Assembly: GCF_036588685.1 (NCBI RefSeq)
Contig: NC_086380.1
Location: 34,734,692-34,798,691 of the forward strand
Length of the DNA stretch: 64,000 nt
Origin: Mytilus trossulus
Lineage: Eukaryota > Mollusca > Bivalvia > Mytilida > Mytilidae
Direction of reading: 5' to 3'
Shown: one piece after another, positions 38,273 through 51,200 of the stretch
How the letters are laid out: each line of letters begins with the position of its first letter
Numbering within the stretch: position 1 is the first letter of the stretch
Made by a program: the position numbers and the translations under genes
Notes under the pieces: model-generated
Told to the model about the DNA's origin: nothing
The model's input: the letters and a program-made list of their open reading frames with translations, nothing else
Databases searched by the model: none

Positions 38273-40075
38273 TTTTAGCTCACCTGGCCCGAAGGGCCAA
38301 GTGAGCTTTTCTCATCACTTGGCGTCCGGCATCCGGTGTCGTCGTCCGTCGTCGTCCGTCGTCGTTAACTTTTACAAAAATCTTCTCCTCTGAAACTACT
38401 GGGCCAAATTAGACCAAACTTGGCCACATTCATCAATGGGGTATCTAGTTTAAAAAATGTGTGGCGTGACCCGCCAAACCAACCAAGATGGCCGCCATAG
38501 CTATAAAATAGAACATAGGGGTAAAATGCAGTTTTTGGCTTATAACTCAAAAACCAAAGCATTTAGAGCAAATCTGACATGGGGTTAAATTATTTATCAG
38601 GTCAAGATCTATCTGCTGTCAATTTGTCAGATGAATCAGACTACCCGTTGTTGGGTTGCTGCCCCTGAATTGGTAATTTTAGGGAAATTTTGCTGTTTTT
38701 GGTTATTATCTTGAATAAATTGTATTATTATAGATAGAGATAAACTGTAAACAGCAATAATGTTCATCAAAGTAAGATATACAAATAAGTCTCATTACCA
38801 AAATGGTCAGTTGACCCCTTTAGGAGTTATTGCCCTTTAAAGACAATTTTTAACCATTTTTCGTAAATTTTAAATATCTTTTACAAAAATCTTCTCCTCT
38901 GAAACTGCTGGGCCAAATTAATTCAAACTTGGTCATAATTATCTTTGGGGTATCTTGTTTAAAAAATGTGTGGCGTGACCCGCCAAACCAACCAAGATGG
39001 CCGCCATGGCTAAAAATAGAAAATAGAGGTAAAACGCAGTTTTTGGCTTATTACTCAAAAACCAAAGCATTTAGAGCCAATCTGACATGAGGTAAAATTG
39101 TTAATCAGGTCAAAATCTATCTGCTCTTAAATTTTCAGATGAATCAGAGAACCCGTTGTTGGGTTGCTGCCTCTGAATTGGTAATTTTTACTGTTTTTGG
39201 TTTTTATCTTGAATATTATTATAGATAGAGATAAACTGTAAACAGCAATAATGTTCAACAAAGTAAGATTTACAAATAAGTCAACATGACCAAAATGGTC
39301 ATTTGACCCCTTTATGAGTTATTGCCCTTTAAAGTCAATGTTTAACCATTTTTCATAAATTTTAAATATCTTTTACAAAAATCTTCTCCTCAAAAACTAC
39401 TGGGCCAAATTAATCAAAACTTGGCCACAATCATCTCTGGGGTATCTAGTTTAAAAAATGTGTGGCGTGACCCGCCAAACCAACCAAGATGGCCACCATG
39501 GCTAAAAAAAGAACAATGGGGTGAAATGCAGCTTTTGGCTTATAACTCAAAAACCAAAGCATTTAGAGCAAATCTAACAGAGGTAAAATTGTTTATCAGG
39601 TCAAGATCTATCTGCCCTGAAATTTTTAGATGAATCAGAGAACCTGTTGTTGGGTTGCTGTCCCTGAATTGGTAATTTTAAGTAAATTTTGCTGTTTTTG
39701 GTTATTATCTTGAATATTATTATAGATAGAGATAAACTGTAAACAGCAATAATGTTCAGCAAAAGTAAGATTTACAAATAAGTCAACATGACCAAAATGG
39801 TCAACTGGGTCCCTAAGGAGTTATTGTCCTTTATAGTCAATTTTAAACAATTTTCATAAAATTTGTAAATTTTAACTAACATTTTCTACTGAAACTACTA
39901 GGCCAAGATCAATATAGATAGAAATAATTGTAAGCAGCAAGAATGTTCAGTAAAGAAAGATGTACAAACACATCACCATCACCAAAACACAATTTTATCA
40001 TGAATTCAAATGCCTCCTTTGTTTAATCTTCACATAGACCAAGGTGAGCGACACAGGCTCTTTAGAGCCTCTAGT
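38273..40075 (+). mobile_element. CTAG-ended repeat F6, copy 1, with three internal ~500 bp units
   Basis: It starts tagctcacctggcccgaagg, which makes a hairpin with gggccaagtgagct, then gtcgtcgtccgtcgtcgt. It ends gagcgacacaggctctttag followed by agcctctag, also a hairpin. Internal units start near 38370, 38879 and 39370 with ttttacaaaaatcttctcct. A fourth, partial unit ends near 39880. The same ends bound copies at 45532-46830 and 58179-58944, both inverted. The class is unknown. The 70-residue frame at 39421 belongs to the unit, not to a host gene. Confidence 0.8.
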
Positions 40076-41100
40076 TATTGTTTAATGACTACTTGACTTT
40101 AATAAATTTTTAAATTCTCTTATTATAAGTAATAGGATTGCTATATTTGGTATGTGCATACCTTGCAAGGTCCTCATGCCTGTCAGACAATTTGCACTTC
40201 ACCTTGACCTCATTTCATGGATCAGTGAACAAGGTTAAGTTTTGATGGTTAAGTCCATATCTCACATACTATAAGCAATAGGTCTGGTATATTCTGTGTA
40301 TGGAAGGACTGTAAGGTGTACATGTCCAACTGGTAGGTGTCATTTGACCTTGACCTCATTTTCATGGTTCAGTAGTCAAAGTTAATTTTTGTGTTTTGGT
40401 CTTTTTTTCTAATGCTGTATGCAATAGGTCAACTATATTTGGTGTTTGTAAATATGTTTTGATCTATATGTCAGACATGCAGGTTTAATTTGACCTTGGC
40501 CTCATTTTCACAGCTCATTGCTCAGTGTTAAGTTTGTGTGCTCCTTAAACTATAAGCAGGCAAAAAGGTCAACTATAATTGTTGTATTGAAGTATTGTTG
40601 GCTTTACAGCGTGCCTGGCATGGTTCATCTTCCCTTGACCTTATTTTCATGGTTCATTGGTCAATGTTTAGTTTTCTTGGTTAATGTTAAGTTTATGTGA
40701 CAATTATAACAAAGCTTTATATTAAGGACTATCAACATTATATCAATATTTAGTATGGCAAGACATTTCAGTGTGTGCACTCTTTGTTTCATGGTTTCTC
40801 TAAGGCTTTAAGCATGACATTTCATTTTGTCCAGAAATAATGTGTAAATGGACATTTTTGGTCCAATTATATTACCGTTCATTATTGTCCTGCCAGCGAT
40901 GAAAGTCACAGTATACCAGACATAGGTTCAAGTACATGTATTACTGTCTGGTGGCTGCAGCATAAACTATTTGTTTAAAGCTTTACATTTAAGAAGATAG
41001 AAGACATGGATGCTTCATACTTTGTATACAGATACCTTATGTTACAAAGTTTCCCTCTGTTATATGTCCCTGACTTCATTTTCACTAATAAAAACTGGCT
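40076..41100 (+). repeat. Dispersed repeat F7 with degenerate ~170 bp units
   Basis: Phrases like accttgacctcatttcatgg, ggttcagtagtcaaagtta and actataagcaataggtc recur at roughly 170-180 bp spacing. The edge agacatggatgcttcatact with tttgtata near 41000 is also found at 38195-38230. A related stretch is at 41690-41960. There is no gene. Confidence 0.7.
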
Positions 41101-41214
41101 GCCACTAAATAGCCAAAAAGTGGCATTAAAACACCAGCAATCAATGTTTGAAAAACAAGAATGTGTCCATAGTACATGGATGCCCAACTCACACTATCAT
41201 TTTCTATGTTAAGT

Positions 41215-41625
41215 CGACCGTGTTTGGGGTAAAACTCTAATTTAGCATTTAAATTAGAAAGATCAAATCATAGAGAACATGTGTTCTAAGTTTCAAGTTG
41301 ATTGGACTTCAACTTCATCAAAAACTACCGTACCTTGACCAAAAACTTAAACCTGAAATTTGCACTATTATTTTTTATGTTCAGTGAACCATGAAATTGG
41401 GGTCAAAACACTAATTTGGCACTAAAATGAGGAAGATCATATGGGCACATGTGTACTGAGTTTCAAGTTGATTGGACTTCAACTTTATCAAAAACTACCT
41501 TGACCAATAAATTTAACCTGAAGCGGGACGAACAGACGGAAGGATGGACGGATGGACAGACAAACAAATAGATGCACAGACCAGAAAACATAATGCCCCT
41601 CTACTATCGTAGGTTGGGCATAAAA
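41215..41625 (-). repeat. Dispersed repeat F5, two tandem inverted copies
   Basis: The minus strand carries ttggtcaaggta and caacttgaaac landmarks twice (41217-41380 and 41385-41625). The edge at 41590-41620 reads ctactatcgtaggttgggca on the plus strand. Confidence 0.75.
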
Positions 41626-41639
41626 AATATTGTCATGTG

Positions 41640-44400
41640 AATTTCTCACTTTTTATAATATAAGATAAATACAGGTTCCTTGCTACATCTACATGTCAGT
41701 CAGACAGGGTTCACCTGACCTCAACCTCATTTCATAGATCAGAGATCAAGGTTTAATTTTATAATAAGTTTGTTTCTCAAATTCCTTATTCTTATGGTTA
41801 GATGGTCAATGCTAAGTTTTTGTGGTTTGGTCTGTTGTTCAAGTACTATAACCAATAGGTGAAATTTATTTGGTGTATTGAATTGTTGAAGGTTATGTAT
41901 CAAATTCTGTGACACTCTGGCAAACATGACAAAAAACATGGACCGAAGTGGCTTCAATTCTCATGCAGAAATGATTGACAGACTCAAATTATTTACTACA
42001 TTTTATTATTGGACGGATCATGTGTTAAACAAAACTGAGCAATGTATGAATTACAAAATAAATTCTTTATACAACAATTTAATCAAAAAGTTGATATGAA
42101 AGATAATAAGTAAATGTCAAAATAACAAAAATCACAACCAGAGTTATCACAATAAAATTATGGAATGTCATATGTAAAAATAAAGTTTAAAAAAACAAAC
42201 AACAGTTGTGCGTATGTATAAAATGTAAAACTTTTTAGTTGAGTAAAAAAATGCCTCATATATACTCCATGCAAAATGATGCAGTATGCAGCTGACTGAG
42301 TACTCTAACACATGGTTCTAGATAGAATATGTCTGATATGGACTTTAAAGGGTTATTTTTTTCATATATAAATCTAAGGATTCAATATCATTTGAGGCCA
42401 AATTGAGGGATACCATTTTTCAATGGTTTTAGGAAATACACAAACTTAAAATTTTCTAAAGGCTTGTACACTGGGAAGGTCACAAAATCAAATATCCTCC
42501 ACAAAAATAAATGAATCCACAGTAAACTTAAAGAACCCTGATGACACAATTTTCGAACTCTATTCATTATTTGATTTTTTTCAGCTAAACTTCTTTTTTC
42601 AAAACAAGTATACATAAATAAAATAATACAATGAAAGTGTGGTCATGTCAAAGAATGATTAAAAAGTATCTACTGTGTCTGTCATCTTTTAATCGCTAAA
42701 ACACTTAACATTTGCAATTTGAATAACTAAAAAAATAAATGCTATCACAAATGATCAAATGTATATATATACATGTTGAAAAAGAGTTGATTCTGTCATT
42801 AAGAAATGGAATGAAAAATAGGATTTGATCACTAAATGTATCACATAATGTGTATCTCATAGAAATAATTGGATGGATGTAAGATTCAGTAATTTAAATC
42901 GTATTACAGATAAGAGAGGAATATCATCTATACAAATAAAATCATACCCTCCTAATACAAAAATCATATAAATCAATAAATATGAATGTTTTAAAAAATA
43001 TGGATCATATAAAAAAATAAAATCTGAAGGACGAAATCATACACCTTTTTATATGTTTTTACAGGAAAACATACTCAATAAAAAACATGTAAAGGCAATA
43101 AACACATGAAAGTATAAAAAAACCATGGAAAGACAATATAAAATTTTCAAGTGTGAATCAATCACTTTGGCACAATCAGGCATACAAAACAGAATATTCC
43201 TGAGATTGCCAAGTCTACAAAATACAAATCAGAGCTTTGTTCAATTATTAACACTTTATATCAGTATACCAGCTTCACTGCTTAAACAGACCTTTTCAAG
43301 TGAAAAGGATTAATAAAATAAATTAAAGAAAAAACATGATGGAAATAGATTTATAAACAAAGATAAAACAATAAATGCATATTAAAACAATGAAAGTGAT
43401 ATGTGATAAATGCAAATGAGATAACAACCTCAGAGGTCAACATCTGACCTCCAACAATATAAAAATGTGACTTCTTCAGAATGAATGTAATTCATAATTC
43501 GTTTGACTCAAGTTTACAAAATTATATACAATTTTTATAATAAGTAGCCTAGGTTATTTTGGTTTCTTGCACTACAAAGTAATGCTTGTCCTAATGTATA
43601 TTGTGCGTGTTTCAATAGACCAAATCACGGTTATTGATCCAATATTGAATAGGGCAGGTTCTTTATAAGGAAAAGGAATTCAAAATAGTAAAAAAACTGT
43701 CCTGTTTCAATGATGTTTCACATCTTTTTTGAAGTATTTTCACCTCATCATCAAAAACTGTCCCCTATTCAATAGTGTTGCAATAACCATGAAATGGCCT
43801 ATTAAATAAGCAACTATCATATTTCCTGATTATAAAATTACTTCAATTCCAATAGATAAGTTGACGCAAAGTTAAGTAACTGAAGAATAAGTACCAACTT
43901 TTATATGAATATGTGTCTAGAGTAAACCATGCCCCTCTAGGAATTTCCTATGGGAATATGATTTCGGTATTCAATTGAAAATCTATTATCATAATGAATT
44001 GATATGTGAACTAAGTGATCAAAACTTCATGATAAACTAACATAACAAAAACTTATAGGGGTAATGGTAAGAATAATTTAATGAGGGAAAAATGCCAATT
44101 TTCTTTAATACCCTAATTTTTGATAAACAAATTAAAACTTTTATCTTCCTAGCCATATGATAATCTAAAATTGTTTACCAATTCTAAAAAAAAGCTACAT
44201 CATATTACTATATTTGTGGAGTCCTATACTAATTATAACAAAATATGTATAATTTTATCTTAAATTGTGTTTGAAAAACTACAACTACATAATACACTAA
44301 TCCTCATTTCATTCATTTATACATTCATTCACTCACACATCAGTCAATTGGATATAAATATTTCTAAGGCTAATGCCCATGTCTTTAAAAATAAATGTTA
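41640..44400. other. Intergenic AT-rich stretch downstream of the TRPM gene
   Basis: It holds an F7 fragment (41690-41960), a MITE end near 42505-42530 (aaatgaatccacagta), a foldback at 43613-43805 and otherwise unrecognised AT-rich DNA. The end nearest 44400 may include the TRPM 3' UTR. Frames at 41739, 42388 and 43125 have no support. Confidence 0.5.
43613..43805. mobile_element. Foldback MITE of about 190 bp
   Basis: The left arm caatagaccaaatcacggtt followed by attgatccaatattgaa pairs with ttcaatagtgttgcaataac followed by catgaaatggcctatt. The spacer is about 90 bp. Confidence 0.7.
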
Positions 44401-44401
44401 A

Positions 44402-44407
44402 TTTATT
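44402..44407 (-). promoter_or_regulatory. Candidate TRPM poly(A) signal
   Basis: AATAAA on the minus strand lies about 256 nt after the TRPM stop codon. It is the nearest canonical hexamer I noticed and is not proven. Confidence 0.3.
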
Positions 44408-44662
44408 CATAACTTGTCAAAAATTGATGCGTATGAAAACTTGAACAAATACCATTGTTCTTTTTATATATAATTACCAAAAAATAAAGGTAAAATTAAA
44501 AAATAAGTTTTAACAATTAACAATAATCTAAATGAATAAATAGGTATGAAAAATATCACATTAATTGTAAATGGTTGCTCAACCATTACAAAATGATTGA
44601 AAGTGAGTGTAACAACACTATGATCATATTATGGCCACTTACGCAAATCAGGTTTGGCACCG

Positions 44663-45223
44663 TTAATTTGAATCACTGTCATTTGTACGCGACCTTTTCT
44701 TTCTTATCTTTTGGCGTATTTTTGATCCTCTGTATTTCAGATCTTCTTCAGAGAAAGAATCTTGTGGTCGACTTCTACTCCTTCTTTTCTTTTTGACTTT
44801 ATTAAAATTGTTCAAATCAGAATTATCATCTGAGTCATGTTGGATGTTCATACGAAGCGATCTTGATGGCTTCTCGTCATCACTATCAGAATCCATTGTC
44901 CAATTTTTTGTTGGTGATTTGCGTCTTGGAGCAATAGGTAACAAGGACGGAGCCATAGAATACTCTTCTTCCGATTGGTTTTCTTCCCAAAAATCAGCCA
45001 CTTTTTTCTCAGCTTCTGGTTTCTGTATGTCTTTGTCTATGTTAAGTAATTTGTCTCCGTCATCTTTAGCCTTAAACAATTTGTCCTCAATTTCTCTAGC
45101 CTTAAACAACATGTCTTCCTCATCTTTAGCCTTTAACAACTTTTCTTCATCATCTTTCGCCTTCTTCTTTTTCTTCTTCTTGTGTTTTCTTTCTTTTTTG
45201 CCTTCTTCCTCTTTTTCTGTTGG
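44663..45223 (-). CDS. TRPM-like: TRPM terminal exon (Lys-rich repeats and RS-like charged tail)
   Basis: The acceptor ttttttattcag|cca opens a 186-residue exon in phase 0 with the previous one. It starts PTEKEEEGKKERKHKKKKKK, then four units of about 10-11 residues (KAKDDEEKLL, KAKDEEDMLF, KAREIEDKLF, KAKDDGDKLL). An acidic-serine region and an Arg/Ser-rich end (VKKKRRSRSRPQDS; KIRKKRSRTNDSDSN) follow. The link to the channel rests on splice phase and orientation, not on homology. A separate gene is possible but would lack its own start exon. Confidence 0.65.
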   Translation of the reverse strand, partial: PTEKEEEGKKERKHKKKKKKKAKDDEEKLLKAKDEEDMLFKAREIEDKLFKAKDDGDKLLNIDKDIQKPEAEKKVADFWEENQSEEEYSMAPSLLPIAPRRKSPTKNWTMDSDSDDEKPSRSLRMNIQHDSDDNSDLNNFNKVKKKRRSRSRPQDSFSEEDLKYRGSKIRQKIRKKRSRTNDSDSN

Positions 45224-48200
45224 CTGAATAAAAAAATATTGACATTTTAATCAAGGGTTTCTACATTTAAATTATATTTCTGATTTTTTGTTTTTAAGGC
45301 CACTTTTAAGCACTGCTTTTGGGCTGTCTGTTTTTATTGGTGGAGAAAACCCCTGACCTTTAATGGGAAAACTGACAAGTTTAGTCAATAATGATTGGAG
45401 TCGAGTGCACCCACATGAGCATGGTTGGAAATCACAACCTCAGTGTTGACTGGCTAAAGTTTACAGTAGTAACTATTTAGACCACTCAGCCAAAAAGGCC
45501 CCTCATTTCATTAATATACCGGTACTAAAAACTAGAGGCTCTAAAGAGCCTGTGTCCCTCACCTTGGTCTATGTGAATATTAAACATAGGAAGCAGATGG
45601 ATTCATGACAAAATTATGTTTTTGGTGATGGTGATATGTTTGTACATCTTACTTTACTGAACATTCTTGCTGCTTACAATTATCACTATCTATAATAAAC
45701 TTGGTCCAGTAGTTTCTGTGGAAAATGCAACCGGTAGTAAAAATCTACAAGTTTTATGAAAATTGTTAAAAATTGACTGTAAAGGAAAATAACTCCTTAG
45801 GGGGTCAATTGACCATTTTGGTCATGTTGACTTATTTGTAAATCTTACTATGCTGAACATTTTTGCTGTTTACAGATTAACTCTATCTATAATAATATTC
45901 AAGATAATAACCAAAAACAAAAAAATTTTCTTAAAATTACCAATTCAGGGACAGCAACCCAACAACCGGTTCTCTGATTCATCTGAAAATTTCAGGGCAG
46001 ATAGGACTTGACCTAATGAACAATTTAACCCCATGTCAGATTTGCTCTAAATGCTTTGGTTTTTGAGTTATAAGCTAAAAACTGCGTTTTACCCCTATGT
46101 TCTATTTTTAGCCATGGCGGCCATCTTGGTTGGTTTGGCGGGTCACACCACACATTTTTTAAACTAGATACCCCAAAGATGATTGTGGCCAAGTTTGGAT
46201 AAAGTTGGCCCAACAGTTTCAGATGAGAAGATTTTTGTAAAAGATATATAAAATTTACGATAAATGGTTAAAAATTGACTTTAAAGGGCAATAACTTCTA
46301 AAGGGGTCAACTGACCATTTTGGTCCTGATGACTTATTTGTAAATCTTACTTTGCTGAACATTATTGCTGTTTACAGTTTCTCTCTATCTATAATAATAT
46401 TCAACATAATAACCAAAAACAGCAAAATTTCCCTAAAATTACCAATTCAGGGGCAGCAACCCAACAACTGGTTGTCTGATTCATCTGAAAATTTCAGGGC
46501 AGATAGATCTTGACCTGATAAACAATTTTACCCCATGTCAGATTTGCTCTAAATGCTTTGGTTTTTGAGTTATAAGCCAAAAACTGCATTTTACCCCTAT
46601 ATTCTATTTTTAGCCATGGCGGCCATCTTGTTTTGTTTGGCGGGTCACGCCACACATTTTTTAAACTAGATACCCCAATGATGATTGTGGCCAAGTGTGG
46701 TTTCATTTGGCCCAGTAGTTTCAGAGGAGAAGATTTTTCTAAAAGTTAACGACGACGGACGACGACGCCGACGCCGGACGCCAAGTGATGAGAAAAGCTC
46801 ACTTGGCCCTTCGGGCCAGGTGAGCTAAAAAGTGTATTTGGATGGGTTCAAATCATGTGGTATTTATGATACTGCTACAGATAGTGTCATAATACATGTA
46901 ACATATGTGGAAAAAACACTCGTACATGAAAATCAGTTCAATTGAGGTCTGGTGCTGGCAGGTCAGTAACTGCTACTGCTAAAGTCCTTTGTTAATTTAT
47001 GCATCACTGTCATTTTGTTTAGTTTCTTTTGTTACCTATTCTGAAATCTGACTCGGACTTCTTTTAAACTAAGTTTACTGGTCCGAGTACACAGTTATTT
47101 CGTAGTGCATTTCTTTTAGACAATAAATGAAAATTAAAAAAATCCCACCTACGCTTTCTCAATAATATTTTTACAGTCTGTTGTACTACTTTTGGGACAA
47201 ATTATATCAAAATTATAGAAAACTTCATCAGCTCTAACTCAAAATATAGACAATTTTATGTTAAGGGGGTCATGAAATCTTTTGACAGCTTCTGAAGTGC
47301 TAATTTTTGACCTTTTTCAGCTGGACCTTATCACTACTTTACATTAATATTTATAACCCAAATTTTTTAACAGTGTCATTTCACCCCCCAACTTGCTATA
47401 TGAGGCATAACACATGGAGAAATAAATTTGGAAGGGGTATAACAAAAATTGACAAGTATCACACTGTCCACACTAAGGATTATATTCGTGGACAACGAAA
47501 ATCAAAGGACGATAACTGTGTACTCAGACCTACTGTGTGAATTGCTGTGTGTTTGTTTTTTCAATTTTGGCATGAGGTATAGGGGTTGGTTGAGATCAAA
47601 CATTTTAAACCTGCCATATTTTGGAGCCTGTCCCAAGTCAGGAGCCTATGGGCTGTGTTAGTCTTGTATGATTTTTAATTCCAATTCATTTATATATTTT
47701 GGGGGTTAAGTATGATATCTATTATCACTAAACTAGTACACATTTTTGTTTATGGGCCAGATAAAGCACGCCTATGGGTGAGGATTTTTTTTGCTGTGTT
47801 GATTACCAATTGGTGGCCTGCAGCTGTTTTCTGCTCATTGGTATGGGTTGTTGTCTCTTTGACATATTCTCCATTTCGGCCTTCTTTTACTTTAAGGGTC
47901 CTTATACTTTACAGGTAGGGTGCATTCATATCTATACTGAACGACTTTAGACTTTAGAAACGCAACACTAGATTATTTTTATGTTATTTTTGAATGAATG
48001 TGTCACCGTCAAAAGTGATGACTGCCTGTTACAAACACCAAAATGATTGTCAGAAAGTTCAACAAATTCTGTCTGACATGTTTTAGGTTCTGTTTTACAA
48101 CTTCTGATTTTGCATTTGTTCAACCCATTAATTGGTTTGGGCAATAATGCGGTTGGAACTTGAGGACTTTACAGGTTTTCCTTTAGGCGATTCTTTGTCA

Positions 48201-51200
48201 ATTCAGTTGATGGGAAACATTTATGGCATGAATCTGTACTCAATGGCACTTGGCAATTTGATTAGCAGTTGACGTTGCTGCCGTAAACATGTCTTGCAAA
48301 TGACATTGCGTATTCAAATTATGTTGACGTTTTGTTGTCACTACACCTTGATCTGTTCATTGATGGCCAGAAACAAATCTGGTCTACTTGTGTCGTTGTT
48401 GGAAGAACAGTAAGACAAGTTTCTGAAGTCCCAAAGTATGGTTGCAGCACGTTAATGTTTTCATGTTTGCAGTATTCTTAAGGGTTAATTCAGTTTTTTA
48501 TTTCTCAGTCTTGGCAAAATGGAGATGTAAATTTAAAACTAAATTAAGTGAGGCAAAAGATTGAAAGAACTGTTTCACAAAGCAAAAATAACTGAAACAA
48601 TCTTTCATGGGTCCAAAATTTCGTTTTAAGAAATTCGTGCGACTTCAATAATTCAGTATGTTCAATAACCACAGGTAAGTCAGATTTTGATTTTTCGTAA
48701 GGAGAAAGAAGTATGATAAGCATGAACAGAAGTTATAAGAGAATCAAACAAGATTTGGTTAAAAAAATCAACAAAATGAGTGTTGCGTTTCTAAAGTCGT
48801 TCAGTATATGTTTAGGTTAGGGAATGTTCTATGTTAGGGTTAGGTTTTAGGGTTAAAATTAGTGTAAGGGTTAGGTATGGGTTAGGCATAGGTTTTGGGT
48901 TAAGGATAGCACAGCTCTATAAGGGTTGGGACCCCTAAAGTAAAAGAAGGCCCATATTTTCATTCTCAATTTGATGTAATACTAAGCTAAACAGCAGATT
49001 ACAGTGCACTCATTATTATTGGTTGAGCACCAATTTTCATGTATCTTTTTAGAAACAGGTGGATCACAAATAAATGAACCCACAGAAACTAATGACAAAA
49101 CATGTATATACAAATTATTACCAAATTTTCCTTTATAGATCCAGTTTTGGATAACTGTCTGTGAAGAGTAGCCTCCCCTACTGTCTTTGGTCTGTATAAA
49201 GTTTCAAATCCTGCCTTGGAATTTTCTCTGTCTACTGTTGCAGCGGGATCATCATCTAAAAAGTCCTCTTTTATCATCTTGTACAACTCATCAATTCTGT
49301 AAAAATAAAGTCAATAAAATTTAATACCACATAGTTTTAACACATAAAACATCTTTTTCCCGAATGAGAGCTACCCAATTATACTTACCACCTGATTTGC
49401 ACTTACATGACAGGTGGCTTACGTGCAGCAGGATCTGCTAACCCATCCTGAGCACCTGAGACACACTTGTTTGTGTTTGTGTTGCTCAGTCTTCAGTTTT
49501 TGATGCTGTGTACTGTTGTTTGTCTATTGGTCATTTTTTTCCTTCTTGTCATAGCATTATCAGTTTGACTTCTGAGTTTGACACTTCCTTTCGTATCTGC
49601 TATCTTTCTTTTAACTCACATCATCTAAATAGCTTTGAAACCAGCCAAATTACCAAATAGTTAACTTTATATTTCGCCTTAATTTAGTAATTTTTTGAAA
49701 ATTGTATTTAATAATTTAGTCTCAAAATCTTTCTTATTTCTTATAGATTAAATTCAAAGTCACCTCTTTCATATTTTACATTTTACAGATATGAATTATG
49801 GACCACCTTTATATATTTTTGACTTATTGATATCAATTTGACCATATGTAAATAATGTCATGGATCACTGTAAATTCTGCAATTATTATGATTTTTAATT
49901 ATTGCGAAAAATGCAATAGGGTTATAATCGCAATAATTTAACCTCACATTTTATTATTTTTGTTGTTGAATAAACCGAACACATTTTTCTCCTTTACACA
50001 AAAATTAAATTTGCATTTTAGTTGGATATGACAAAATCCCAATAATAAACACATGCAATAATTTCTGAATCTACAGTATTCTGTGAGTGAGTTTGTCTTC
50101 TTTTTTTTTTCTTCAAGAGAGAATGGAGTTCTAAGGTAAATTGTTAAAAATGGATTTTGCTGAGTGTGTTGTTTCTTACTTAAATCAGGCCATGGTTTTT
50201 TTTCTCATTTGAATTGTTTAAAATTTGTCATTCACTATACTTTGAGAGTTTACTTTATAATACAGCATGCAGGTTGGTCATTGTTGAATATTTTTTTTTT
50301 AGATAGCATCAGTATAGAAAGCAAAGTTTTCTTTATATAATCAACCAAACACAACAGGAAGATTAATCCATACCTTTTCTGCATACTAAGGATACTAATA
50401 TCTGTAGAACTTTTAGCGTCTGCTTTCTTTTTCCTTAAGTAGTTAGATAATTGTTCTTTCTCAAACAGCTGTAAATATTCTAAATGGCGAGAACCATATT
50501 GGCGACCTGAAAATAAAATGGGTAAATGTAAACACTTAAATGACTGTCTTCTTATGGTTAGACTATGATAATGAGCTACTCTCATCACTTGGTGTCTGTT
50601 GTCGTCTGCTTTTTAACACAACAATCTTCTCCTTATAAACTTCTAGGCTAAATGCAACCAAAATGGACCATTATTATCCTTAGAGTACAATTGTGAAAAT
50701 ATCAGAATGTGATGTCTTATTATTGCGATTCTCTAGCTACCAGTTTCATTATTCGCAATAATAAAAAAACTCATAATAATTGAATTTACAGTATTATGAA
50801 CAGATTTTTTCTGATGATTATAATTGATCAGACATATGCTACAAATGATATCTAATGACACACTAAAGATAGGTGTTTGAATAAAAATCTTTATTGAATA
50901 TTTCAACAGACAATAATTCAATTTAAAACTGATTTGACCCATTCCCCATTTTCGTTCTCAATTTTAAAATTTATAACCTTTTTTTAGATATTAAATCACA
51001 AATTGTAATATTGATTCTTGAAAAATAAATTAAAATCAAAGAGCACTCAACATTTCCAAACTGTGTTAGTTACTTTAAATTTTAGGCAGTTCCATATTAA
51101 AGTCATAAGAAACCTCAAATCAAAAAAATCATGCATATGTTTTTTTACAACTCAATGAATAGTTTTCATTATAAAACAGTGGCGGATCCAGAACTTTTCC

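Noticed and set aside
38273-40075. Firm assignment of the CTAG-ended repeat to Helitrons
   Set aside because: The 3' hairpin directly abuts CTAG, no 5' TC start between A and T is found, and no Rep/helicase frame is present.
44793-45227. Ser/Phe-rich 144-residue plus-strand frame
   Set aside because: It is the antisense of the Lys/Glu/Arg-rich TRPM terminal exon.
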